A stretch of DNA of 9,560 nt from JBCCSZ01 sp039199225 (GCA_039199225.1 JBCCSZ010000301.1:1-9560), one strand, 5' to 3'. Shown: positions 1 through 7,299, counted from the stretch's first letter. Numbers and translations: made by a program. The notes: generated from the sequence alone by a model not told the origin.

Positions 1-127
1 AATTGATGGCTGTACTTTGTATTTGGATTGGTTCAAGCTTTTCAACAGTTATTTACAACTAAATTTCCCTCCATTAAATATCTGAAAATCAGCTATTCGC
101 AAGTTATCATTCAAAATAAACAAAATT

Positions 128-164
128 ATTTCGATAAGAATTTGTATTTCGATTATTTCGTTTG
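128..164 (+). promoter_or_regulatory. Possible promoter/operator of the toxin-antitoxin module
   Basis: Three copies of ATTTCG[A/T]T lie at 128-135, 146-153 and 155-162, so their starts are 18 and 9 bases apart. The last copy runs into TTCGTTTG (157-164), which matches the Bacteroidota -7 element TAnnTTTG at all fixed positions but one. No good -33 TTTG at the usual spacing was found. Antitoxins with a DNA-binding domain commonly repress their own promoter, so these repeats are candidate operator half-sites. That role is inference. If 157-164 is the -7 element, transcription would begin near 170 and the antitoxin would start at ATG 180 or 189. Confidence 0.25.
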
Positions 165-179
165 CATCTTATAGAAAAC

Positions 180-647
180 ATGCGAAATATGAATACTTTT
201 ATAAAGGCTGTTACAAAATCAGATCAGAAAGTTGCTTTATTATCGATCAAATCACTGCTGAAAAACGAAGAAAAAGTACTAGACAAAAATAAAAAAGCGA
301 TCAAGCTAAAAATTCAAGGGCTTGACGATGAGATATCTATCCCAATACAGGCATTCGTTCTACTAAAGACCATATTGAACAATATGGCTAAAGGCAAGTC
401 AATAGCATTGTTGTTATCAGATTCAGAGATCAGCACGCAACAGGCAGCAGATATACTAAGTGTCTCGAGACCACATGTCGTTAAATTGTTGGAAAAAGGG
501 ATGATTCCATATAAAAAGGTAGGAACTCATAGGAGGATTAACTTGAAGGACATATTGGAGTATGAAAGTAAGGTAAAGAAAGCGAGAAGAGAAGAGCTTG
601 ATTTCCTAACAAAAGAAGCACAAGAATTAAATCTTGGCTACGAATGA
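180..647 (+). CDS. Excisionase-type helix-turn-helix antitoxin of a PIN toxin-antitoxin pair
   Basis: This small protein (155 residues from this start) is probably the DNA-binding antitoxin of the module with the PIN gene that follows. The C-terminal half holds a MerR/excisionase-type helix-turn-helix of about 45 residues. It starts at STQQAADILSVSR and contains the typical wing IPYKKVGTHRRI followed by a helix LKDILEY. The N-terminal 85 or so residues are helical and lysine-rich and match no family I recognise. The last 25 residues are charged and could wrap the toxin. The stop overlaps the next start as ATGA (644-647), which indicates translational coupling. An in-frame TTG exists at 162, but it falls inside a promoter-like TTTG. 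ATG 180 is preferred and ATG 189 is also possible, because no Shine-Dalgarno site settles the choice. The DNA is clearly more AT-rich than the genes to its right, which would fit horizontal transfer. The HTH assignment is firm; the antitoxin role rests on context. Confidence 0.8.
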   Translation: MRNMNTFIKAVTKSDQKVALLSIKSLLKNEEKVLDKNKKAIKLKIQGLDDEISIPIQAFVLLKTILNNMAKGKSIALLLSDSEISTQQAADILSVSRPHVVKLLEKGMIPYKKVGTHRRINLKDILEYESKVKKARREELDFLTKEAQELNLGYE

Positions 648-1207
648 GCATATTTCTAAGGTTTAATGCTTTGTTGGATGCAAATGTGTTATATCCAGCT
701 CCAATAAGAGATATACTATTGAATTTGGCAGAACAAGAGCTATACTCGCCAAAGTGGTCAAAAACAATCGAAGTGGAATGGACAAGAAACCTTTTGAAAA
801 ATAGGCCAGATTTGACAATGACAAAATTGGAGAGAACGGTACGAGCGATGAACAGAGCATTTCCCAATGCAAGGGTCAGATCATATCAAAAATTGATCGA
901 CGAACTAGAACTACCAGATCCAGATGATAGACATGTTCTGGCAGCAGCTATCAAAAGTGAATCTAAAGCAGTAATTACTTTCAACAAGAAAGATTTTCAA
1001 TCAAAAAAAATAGAGAAGGAGTATAACATCTCTATTCTAGCCCCAGATCAGTTTATTTGTCGTTTATCTGAGATGGATGTGGAACTAACCAAACAAGCCT
1101 TTTCCAATCAATTAGCCTCATTGAAAAATCCACCAATCTCCAAAAAGCGATTATTGGAAATACTACAAAAGTGTGGGTTAAAAAAGTCACTTGAAATTTT
1201 CAGTTAA
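644..1207 (+). CDS. PIN-domain ribonuclease toxin (VapC-like, PIN_3 type)
   Basis: This is a 187-residue PIN-domain protein, expected to be a Mg-dependent endoribonuclease toxin held in check by the upstream antitoxin. The PIN fold spans about residues 8-135. The acidic active-site positions are visible: D12 in LLDANVLYP, E45 (or E43) in IEVEW, D94/D95 in LPDPDDRHVLAAA, and D117 in FNKKDF. The LPDPDDRH block is typical of the PIN_3 (COG1569-like) branch rather than classical VapC. A helical tail of about 50 residues with a NPP turn (near 142-144) follows, also usual in this branch, and may contact the antitoxin. The start codon lies inside the antitoxin stop (ATGA), so the pair is probably one transcript with coupled translation. 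All catalytic residues are present, so the toxin looks intact. The RNA target cannot be told from sequence. A non-toxin nuclease role is the main alternative. Confidence 0.85.
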   Translation: MSIFLRFNALLDANVLYPAPIRDILLNLAEQELYSPKWSKTIEVEWTRNLLKNRPDLTMTKLERTVRAMNRAFPNARVRSYQKLIDELELPDPDDRHVLAAAIKSESKAVITFNKKDFQSKKIEKEYNISILAPDQFICRLSEMDVELTKQAFSNQLASLKNPPISKKRLLEILQKCGLKKSLEIFS

Positions 1208-1462
1208 AACAAACGGTAGTGAACAAAGGCCAGCGTAGTCTTTTCAGATTAACCCCCAGAGCAAACCTCCTAAGCGTCCGTTTTTTTACAATACCTCGCT
1301 TTTCAATCGATCCAATTCTCTACAAAATCTGCTATTTTTGTAGCCAACCTCCCATTCCTTCCCAAAACCTATAAGCTCAACACCATGTATTCGGAATGCT
1401 TTTGCTTCCGGACATCTGGCATACTTTTTTAACCGTATACACAACGGAAACATTAAAATACA
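1208..1462. other. Non-coding region between the toxin gene and the giant secreted hydrolase
   Basis: No convincing gene lies in these 255 bases. Three things can be seen. First, AAACGG (1211-1216) can pair with CCGTTT (1278-1283), which leads into a run of seven T (1281-1287). This might end transcription of the toxin operon, but the loop of about 60 bases is long, so it is weak. Second, TATTTTTG (1333-1340) fits the Bacteroidota -7 consensus TAnnTTTG and could drive the downstream gene. No clear -33 TTTG sits at the expected distance. Third, a compact hairpin CGGAATGCTTTTGCTTCCG (1392-1410, seven pairs with one bulge and a TTTT loop) would lie in the 5' leader of the downstream gene. Its T run (1425-1430) is too far away for a standard terminator. 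Confidence 0.4.
1333..1340 (+). promoter_or_regulatory. Candidate -7 promoter element for the giant hydrolase gene
   Basis: TATTTTTG matches every fixed base of the Bacteroidota -7 consensus TAnnTTTG, and it is the only such match between the toxin gene and the start at 1463. It implies a leader of about 115 bases that contains the hairpin at 1392-1410. No TTTG is found 19-21 bases upstream, which limits confidence. Confidence 0.3.
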
Positions 1463-4400
1463 ATGAAGAGAACGATACGCTTCCTGGCACTTCTACTCGT
1501 ATTTTGGGGGCTCAACAATCACTTATTGGCCGATTCGATCAATCCACTCCCCTGCCAAGCACCGCCTGTTGCCGATTTCGTAGCCTTCGAAACCAGCGGC
1601 TGCGGCCCACTCGAAATTCGCTTTTTCGATCAATCACAAGGAGCTGTTACCAGCTGGAATTGGACGTTCCCAGGGGGTGATACACTGACTTCCAACGAAC
1701 AAAATCCAACTGTTTTATATGATACCATTGGCATCTATCCCGTCAGTTTGACTGTCAGCAATACCGATGGCAGCGATCAGATTACAAAAAATGGCTATGT
1801 GGAAATTACCGGCCATGAAGTCATCATAGATTTCTCTTTTGAGAAAAATGGCCGAACCATCAGCTTTCAAAACAACAGCCAATGGTCGGATGACTTCAGC
1901 TGGGATTTTGGAGACGGACAATTCAGCACCAAGCGCCAACCCGTACACACCTATGCGACCGACGGTACTTACATCGTTCGCCTGAAAGGTACCAACGCAT
2001 GTGACGGAGAGGAAAAAACAGAGATTGTCATTCTCGGTTGCTGTGGACCTCCAGTGGCTTACAATGCCAACCAGCAAGTCCCAACCTACAGTGGCAGCTT
2101 TCGGCCCGGTGCCAACCTCGGCTACAATCCTCCCTGGTCCGATGAACAATTGGCCGACATCGCTGCAGGCAACGAGGCACTAGGCGTTCCAGGAGCAGGT
2201 TGCAAAACCATCCGACCAGCCTTGCACGAAAGCTTTCTGGAAGAATGGGGCTATGACATCCGCTTCGATACCTATAAACACTACGCCAGCCTTGGACTCG
2301 ATGACTTAACCGCCATCGTTGGCTTCCCTTCACCAGAGCATCGCGATCCAACCTTCTACTGTGAAGACCATCAGTCGGAGCTTTTTGCCAATATGTATAC
2401 CCCTATTTGGGACAATGGTGAAAACGGAACCCCCATCAACGATACCAATTATCTGGCTCTGTACTTATTCAAAACCTTACACCTGTACAAGGATAAAATC
2501 ACTTTCTGGGAAATCTGGAATGAGCCAGGTTTCGACTATACCTTTACCACAGGCTGGCTGGGGCCAGGGCAGGATGGCAACTGGTTTGAAAACGATCCCG
2601 ACCCCTGCGACTACAAACTGCGAGCGCCGATTTATCACTACATCCGCACTTTGCGCATCAGCTATGAAGTCATCAAAACCATCGACCCAGACGCCTATGT
2701 TACCCTCGCCAGCGTAGGCTTCACCAGTTTTTTGGATGCTATCCTGCGCAATACCGACAACCCAATCGATGGTAGTGTAGATGCCGATCATCCGCTGACA
2801 GGAGGTGCCTATTTCGATGCCATCGCCATTCACTCCTACCCCCATTTTGACGGAACCCTCCGGAAGTGGGACCAACAAAGCCAGTCTTTCATTTACGAAC
2901 GACATACCGATAAGGCCGCCAAGGGCATCGAACTAACACAGGACACCTTTCAGGTCATATTGGATCAGTATGGATATGATGGCATCACCCACCCAAAGAA
3001 AGAATGGATCATCACTGAAATCAATGTGCCAAGAAAATCCTTTTTAGACTACATCGGCTCCGACACTGTGCAAATCAACTACATTCTCAAAGCCTATGTC
3101 GAGTCGGTCATTAACGACATTCGCCAAATACATATCTACGATATGGCCGAATCCTTTGAGTTTGAGGATGCTGTCAATGAATTTCAGCTCATGGGGATAT
3201 ACAAACGGCTCTTTGGTGTATGGCCCTACAACGAGCGAATCAACGATCTCGGTATCGCCTACAAAACAGCTTCGGACCTGCTGTATAACTCCGATTATGA
3301 TCCACATCGATCAGCAGACATGCAATTGCCTCCAGGGCTACGGGGCGAAGCCTTTCTCGACCACAATGGTCATTACACCTACGTACTTTGGGTAGCGACT
3401 ACAGAAGACCTCAACGAAGAAATGAATGCCGCCTATTCTTTCCCGACCGCTTGGAACATCCCCCAACTGCAACGCTACCAATGGGATCATTCCTATTTTC
3501 CAGGAGAGACAAACATCGGCGCGGAAAACATTGCTTTGACGGCTCGTCCCATCTTCTTGAAAGACACCAACAATACCTTCTTGACAACACCCCTTGCCGA
3601 TTTTACCATCGATACAGCCGTTGGCTGCCTGCCGATGACTGTTCAATTTCAGGATGCTTCCACCACGAACGTCACACAGTGGGAATGGACATTCGAAGGA
3701 GGATCGCCAGGGAGTTCTACGCTGCGCAACCCCAGCGTTACCTACGGCCAAAGTGGCATTTATGATGTTCGACTCAAGGTGAGCAATACTGCCGGCTCGC
3801 ACGAAATCAGCATGGAACAACTGGTGGAGGTAGATGAAAATTTACCCGTATCAGATTTTCAAATCAATATATTTGATAAGGTCGTCACCTGTTCTAACAA
3901 CTCGTCTAATGCGACACATTACGAATGGGACATGGGGACGGGTGAAATTCGTTATGAATCCAATCCAACCATCACCTACCCCATTCCGGGCTTGTTTACC
4001 ATCAAATTGATTGCTTTCAATGGCTGTGGTTCAGATACCAGCGCACAAACTTTTATCATCGATCCAGATCAATTGACGCCCGTACCGAATTTCACCTCAG
4101 ATGTCACCACAGGCTGTGCGCCCCTGGAAGTGCAGTTTACAGACTTATCGACCGATAACACAACCGACTGGTGGTGGTTTTTTGAAGGAGGAACCCCAGA
4201 AATATCGACAGCACAAAACCCAGTGATAACCTTTGAAAATCCCGGTACCTATTTCGTTAGATTGATTGCCACCAATGCCTCGGACCTATCAGCCGAATCC
4301 TTTAAGGGAGAATACATCACCGTAGATGCCTACACTCCGCCCGTTTCTGGCTTTGATTTTTTCGTCAGCGGCGCTAACGTCAACTTCAACAACATCTCTA

Positions 4401-6760
4401 CAGGCGCCAACACCTACCTTTGGCAGTTTGGCGATGGCTCATTCAGCAACGAGGCCGATCCGACACACTATTATACCGATGGCAATTACACCGTCACCCT
4501 TATCTCCTACAACTCCTGCGGAACCGATACCAGCCGACAAAATATCACCATTGTTACACCACCCACCGCCGACTTTAGTGCAGATACTCAAAGCGGCTGT
4601 ACACCACTGAGCGTTCAATTTCAAGATGAATCTTCGGACAATAGCACAGCTTGGGAATGGCACTTTCCAGGAGGTGATCCCGAAAGCTCTTTCGAACAAA
4701 ATCCACTCGTCAACTATACCACTCCTGGCAATTACTTCGTAACATTGATTGTGCGAAATAGCGCCGGAGAAAGCCAAGCCAGCCGCAGCAATTGGATCAG
4801 TGTATCGGGAGCCCCTGAAGCACTATTCACCTGGCAGCTTAATGGCAAAACCATCAGCTTCGACAATGCTTCCGTACAAGCCGATAGCCTCCGATGGAGC
4901 TTTGGCGATGGCAACAGCAGTTCAGCGATTGATCCGACCCACAACTATGCCAACAACGATACATATACCGTCAAATTGGAGGTATTCAACGACTGTGGTC
5001 GGGACACTTATCAGGAGGAAATAACCATTGACGACCAGGCCATAGCCGGATTTGATGCAGACCGCAATAAAGGCTGTGTTCCATTTAGCATACAGTTCAA
5101 CGACCAATCTTCCACCAATACCATCAGCTGGGAGTGGGAATTTCCAGGAGGCAATCCTGCCACATCTTCTGATCCCAATCCAAGTGTCACCTACAATCAA
5201 AGTGGCTTGTACAATGTCCGTCTCACGGTTCGAACTGCGACCGACAGCAGCACCTTTGACCAGGTCAATTACATACTGGCAGAAGCACAACCAACCGCCA
5301 ACTTTGATGCGGCTATCGACGTCCTGGAGGTCCGTTTCGACAACCAAAGCAATAAAGCCGATCGCTACCTATGGCGCTTTGGAGATGGCCAGACTAGCAC
5401 TGATCAGGACCCTGTACATCAGTACGCAATAGCAGACAACTACAACGTCAGTTTAACAGCCTACAATGATTGTGACAGCAGCGTTCATCAAATGCCGATT
5501 GCCCTAACAGGCATCCCAACGGCCGCCTTTACCGCCGACCTGCGCGAAGGTTGTAGCCCTTTGAGCGTACAGTTTACCGATCAAAGCAGCGACAACAGCA
5601 GTGAACGGCAGTGGTCGTTTCCGGGAGGACAACCAGCCAGCTCACAGGAACAGAACCCCGTCGTAGTCTACACAGATCCAGGCGTCTACAACGTCTCACT
5701 GGAAGTCAGCAACAGCGCTGGCAGCAATCGCAATGAGCAAATGGGCCTGATCCGCGTCATTGGCTTTCCACAAGCGGCCTTCGAAGCCCAATTTCAAGGA
5801 GACTCCACTTTTGCATTCATCAATCAATCCACAGATGCTGATCATTTCACCTGGTTTTTTGCCGATGGCAACAGCAGCCAGCTGGTTGATCCAGTCCACG
5901 ATTTTCCACGAAGCGGAAGTTTCTTCGTTCAGTTGATCGCCGTCAACGACTGCGGATCGGATACTTTGACACAGGAGGTGATCGTGCCGGAAAGCAATGT
6001 TTTAGAAGCTGCTTTACAGGTAGCCGAAGCAGAGGGCTGCGCGCCTTTGACCGTTCGTTTTACAGATCGTTCGACCGGGCAGCCCAATAACTGGGCATGG
6101 CAATTTCCAGGCGGGCAGCCTGCCAGTAGCAACCTGCAAGAACCAGTAGTCACTTATGCTGAGGCAGGCCAATATGATGTCCAGTTGATTGTCGCAAAAG
6201 ATGCTGACAGCGATACCCTTAAGTTGCAAGGCCATATAACGGTTGGCGAAGCGCCGCAGGCTGCCTTTGAGGTCAGTCAGCAGATAGACGCTACGGTTCA
6301 ACTGAACAATAACAGCTTACTGGCCAACGACTTCCTTTGGCTGTTCGGAGATGGCGACAGTAGTCGTTTGGCCAATCCAATGCATACTTACAGGAGCAGC
6401 GGTCAATACAACATCCAGCTAATAGCTTCCAACGAATGTGGAAGGGATACAATGGAACAAGCAGTCAATATTCAGCTTACCAGCCTCGACCCATTGGAAA
6501 AAACACCCTTTGAAGTCTTGCTTTTTCCAAATCCAAACAGCGGCCGCTTTCAGGTATTGGTGAGGGGAACGACCAATGGACCGGTTCATTTCCGCTTGTA
6601 CAACAGTATCGGACAGCTACTCCGAAAAGAGACCAGCCTATTGTCTAATGGCCTTTTGCAATACAACTGGGACAGCAGTGGGCTGGAAAGTGGTGCTTAC
6701 TGGCTCGAAGTGCGGGCAGGCGATCAACAGAGGAGCAAGCGCCTTATCATTCAGCGTTAA
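1463..6760 (+). CDS. Secreted clan GH-A-like glycoside hydrolase with 14 PKD domains and T9SS type A sorting signal
   Basis: This 1765-residue protein is probably exported by Sec, crosses the outer membrane by the type IX system, and is released or anchored on the surface, where it would cut a polysaccharide. Residues 1-24 form a signal peptide (MKR, hydrophobic core, LLADS). PKD domains follow at about 35-115 and 117-191. Residues 197-610 resemble a TIM-barrel of clan GH-A: R251 in KTIRP, acid/base E354 in FWEIWNEPG, H457 and Y459 in IAIHSYPH, and nucleophile E519 in WIITEIN. Residues 625-708 look like the beta-sandwich that usually follows such barrels. Twelve more PKD domains occupy 712-1674, and the sorting domain 1675-1765 shows FPNPNSG and LESGAYWLEV. 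The exact GH family (GH5/GH39-like) and substrate cannot be assigned. PKD domains generally act as spacers or aid binding to insoluble substrate. ATG 1463 is set by the signal peptide; no Shine-Dalgarno site is seen. No frameshift is evident, and base composition is clearly richer in GC than the toxin module. Confidence 0.9.
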   Translation: MKRTIRFLALLLVFWGLNNHLLADSINPLPCQAPPVADFVAFETSGCGPLEIRFFDQSQGAVTSWNWTFPGGDTLTSNEQNPTVLYDTIGIYPVSLTVSNTDGSDQITKNGYVEITGHEVIIDFSFEKNGRTISFQNNSQWSDDFSWDFGDGQFSTKRQPVHTYATDGTYIVRLKGTNACDGEEKTEIVILGCCGPPVAYNANQQVPTYSGSFRPGANLGYNPPWSDEQLADIAAGNEALGVPGAGCKTIRPALHESFLEEWGYDIRFDTYKHYASLGLDDLTAIVGFPSPEHRDPTFYCEDHQSELFANMYTPIWDNGENGTPINDTNYLALYLFKTLHLYKDKITFWEIWNEPGFDYTFTTGWLGPGQDGNWFENDPDPCDYKLRAPIYHYIRTLRISYEVIKTIDPDAYVTLASVGFTSFLDAILRNTDNPIDGSVDADHPLTGGAYFDAIAIHSYPHFDGTLRKWDQQSQSFIYERHTDKAAKGIELTQDTFQVILDQYGYDGITHPKKEWIITEINVPRKSFLDYIGSDTVQINYILKAYVESVINDIRQIHIYDMAESFEFEDAVNEFQLMGIYKRLFGVWPYNERINDLGIAYKTASDLLYNSDYDPHRSADMQLPPGLRGEAFLDHNGHYTYVLWVATTEDLNEEMNAAYSFPTAWNIPQLQRYQWDHSYFPGETNIGAENIALTARPIFLKDTNNTFLTTPLADFTIDTAVGCLPMTVQFQDASTTNVTQWEWTFEGGSPGSSTLRNPSVTYGQSGIYDVRLKVSNTAGSHEISMEQLVEVDENLPVSDFQINIFDKVVTCSNNSSNATHYEWDMGTGEIRYESNPTITYPIPGLFTIKLIAFNGCGSDTSAQTFIIDPDQLTPVPNFTSDVTTGCAPLEVQFTDLSTDNTTDWWWFFEGGTPEISTAQNPVITFENPGTYFVRLIATNASDLSAESFKGEYITVDAYTPPVSGFDFFVSGANVNFNNISTGANTYLWQFGDGSFSNEADPTHYYTDGNYTVTLISYNSCGTDTSRQNITIVTPPTADFSADTQSGCTPLSVQFQDESSDNSTAWEWHFPGGDPESSFEQNPLVNYTTPGNYFVTLIVRNSAGESQASRSNWISVSGAPEALFTWQLNGKTISFDNASVQADSLRWSFGDGNSSSAIDPTHNYANNDTYTVKLEVFNDCGRDTYQEEITIDDQAIAGFDADRNKGCVPFSIQFNDQSSTNTISWEWEFPGGNPATSSDPNPSVTYNQSGLYNVRLTVRTATDSSTFDQVNYILAEAQPTANFDAAIDVLEVRFDNQSNKADRYLWRFGDGQTSTDQDPVHQYAIADNYNVSLTAYNDCDSSVHQMPIALTGIPTAAFTADLREGCSPLSVQFTDQSSDNSSERQWSFPGGQPASSQEQNPVVVYTDPGVYNVSLEVSNSAGSNRNEQMGLIRVIGFPQAAFEAQFQGDSTFAFINQSTDADHFTWFFADGNSSQLVDPVHDFPRSGSFFVQLIAVNDCGSDTLTQEVIVPESNVLEAALQVAEAEGCAPLTVRFTDRSTGQPNNWAWQFPGGQPASSNLQEPVVTYAEAGQYDVQLIVAKDADSDTLKLQGHITVGEAPQAAFEVSQQIDATVQLNNNSLLANDFLWLFGDGDSSRLANPMHTYRSSGQYNIQLIASNECGRDTMEQAVNIQLTSLDPLEKTPFEVLLFPNPNSGRFQVLVRGTTNGPVHFRLYNSIGQLLRKETSLLSNGLLQYNWDSSGLESGAYWLEVRAGDQQRSKRLIIQR
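1571..2035 (+). repeat. N-terminal PKD A/B pair (unit 1), separated from the other six
   Basis: This coding repeat encodes residues 37-191 of the giant protein. The A half has GCGPL at C47 and FPGG at 69-72. The B half has FGDG at 149-152 and a cysteine, C180, in TNACDG. The pair has the same layout and cysteine spacing (133 residues) as the units after the hydrolase domain. This suggests the catalytic domain was inserted into, or flanked by copies of, an older repeat. A CC pair (C193, C194) directly follows and marks the start of the catalytic part. Confidence 0.8.
3596..6484 (+). repeat. Six tandem PKD A/B pairs (units 2-7), about 160 codons each
   Basis: Units begin at 3596, 4082, 4568, 5045, 5522 and 6008, giving repeat lengths of 159-163 residues. 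Each unit holds an A-type PKD domain with GCxPL near its start and F[P/E]GGxP in place of the usual PKD motif, then a B-type domain with the classical FGDG and an NxC motif near its end. B halves begin near residues 795, 959, 1117, 1277, 1435 and 1597. Two B halves are degenerate at FGDG: unit 2 has MGTG and unit 6 has FADG. The units have diverged at the DNA level, with no long identical stretches seen by eye, so the duplication is not recent. Confidence 0.85.
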
Positions 6761-7299
6761 GAAGGTTTCCTTCTGGGAATGGCTTTTTTATAGATGGGAA
6801 CGGTAGAGCAAGGCTCTCCATACATGATGCTCTTGGCAAAAGGACGAAGCCTACGGGTCAATTCGACATAGGCAGAAGCCGGTACTTCCTTATCACCACA
6901 GCCTTTGACGACGATGCGTTTGTCTTCATATTGAGAAACATCCATGGCATCGATGGCTTGCTGAAAGGACTGCCGATGAAAATCCTCGGAGGTTCCTTGG
7001 AAAACAAGCACTGCATAAGGCTCTGCATAAACGGTCACCAACATGTAAGCCCACAATGGAATGATGGCATCGGTCGAGCAATGTACCAAGAGAATTTTCC
7101 CCTTGTATTGCGACCAATCATGGGCCTTGAGGGCAGCCCGAAAATCTTTTTCTTTTAAGACCATCTCCATGAAGAGATAATCTTTCAAGTCGAAAGGAAC
7201 CAGGGGCTCTGTCGGGAAGTACTCTTCTAATCGAATGGTAATGAGACCGCTGGAAGCGACCCGATTGACCAGGGGTTTATCTTCGCTACTCATAAGCAT
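6757..7299 (-). CDS. DUF2480 family protein
   Basis: This 180-residue protein is recognised as DUF2480, a Bacteroidota family of unknown function with no signal peptide or membrane segment, so it is presumably cytoplasmic. Family landmarks are VNRVASSGLITI (11-22), LKEKDFR with HDWSQYKGK (48-68), HCSTDAIIPLWAYML (73-87), VVKGCGDKEVPASAYVELT (130-148) and SIMYGEPCSTVPIYK (157-171). The three cysteines C74, C134 and C164 all sit in these conserved blocks, which would suit a metal or iron-sulfur role, though that is inference. The gene starts 18 bases after scpB, so the two are probably cotranscribed. From memory, this family often sits near suf genes in other Bacteroidota, so the scpB context is of interest. 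ATG 7293 is an alternative start two codons in. The stop overlaps that of the convergent gene by four bases. Confidence 0.9.
   Translation of the reverse strand: MLMSSEDKPLVNRVASSGLITIRLEEYFPTEPLVPFDLKDYLFMEMVLKEKDFRAALKAHDWSQYKGKILLVHCSTDAIIPLWAYMLVTVYAEPYAVLVFQGTSEDFHRQSFQQAIDAMDVSQYEDKRIVVKGCGDKEVPASAYVELTRRLRPFAKSIMYGEPCSTVPIYKKAIPRRKPS
6760..6774 (+). terminator. Weak hairpin at the convergent gene ends
   Basis: AGAAGG (6760-6765) and CCTTCT (6769-6774) form a six-pair stem with a TTT loop directly after the giant gene's stop codon. A run of six T follows only after nine further bases, so it is not a standard intrinsic terminator. The hairpin also lies within the last codons of the convergent DUF2480 gene. 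It is offered as the only candidate for ending rightward transcription here. Confidence 0.2.

Noticed and set aside
162..179. TTG 162 as the antitoxin start
   Set aside because: The TTG is part of a promoter-like TTTG and adds only six residues without a ribosome site. ATG 180 or 189 is simpler, though TTG is not excluded.
538..872. Two - strand frames opposite the antitoxin and toxin genes
   Set aside because: They lie wholly opposite well-supported overlapping genes and encode sequences without domain features.
1425..1430. T run after the hairpin at 1392-1410 as an intrinsic terminator
   Set aside because: The run is separated from the stem by about 14 bases, too far for a standard intrinsic terminator.
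1396..1680. A 94-codon + strand frame overlapping the start of the giant gene
   Set aside because: It has no family resemblance, overlaps the signal peptide and first PKD domain in another frame, and looks like a shadow of real coding sequence.
1715..6301. Many open frames of 60-160 codons on the - strand and in other + frames within the giant gene
   Set aside because: They recur because the PKD units repeat and stops are rare in the alternate frames. None shows a recognisable domain or a start signal.
3596..6484. Regular repeats considered as a CRISPR or DNA satellite
   Set aside because: The period of about 480 bases is explained by protein PKD pairs. DNA identity between units is low, and there are no short identical repeats with unique spacers.
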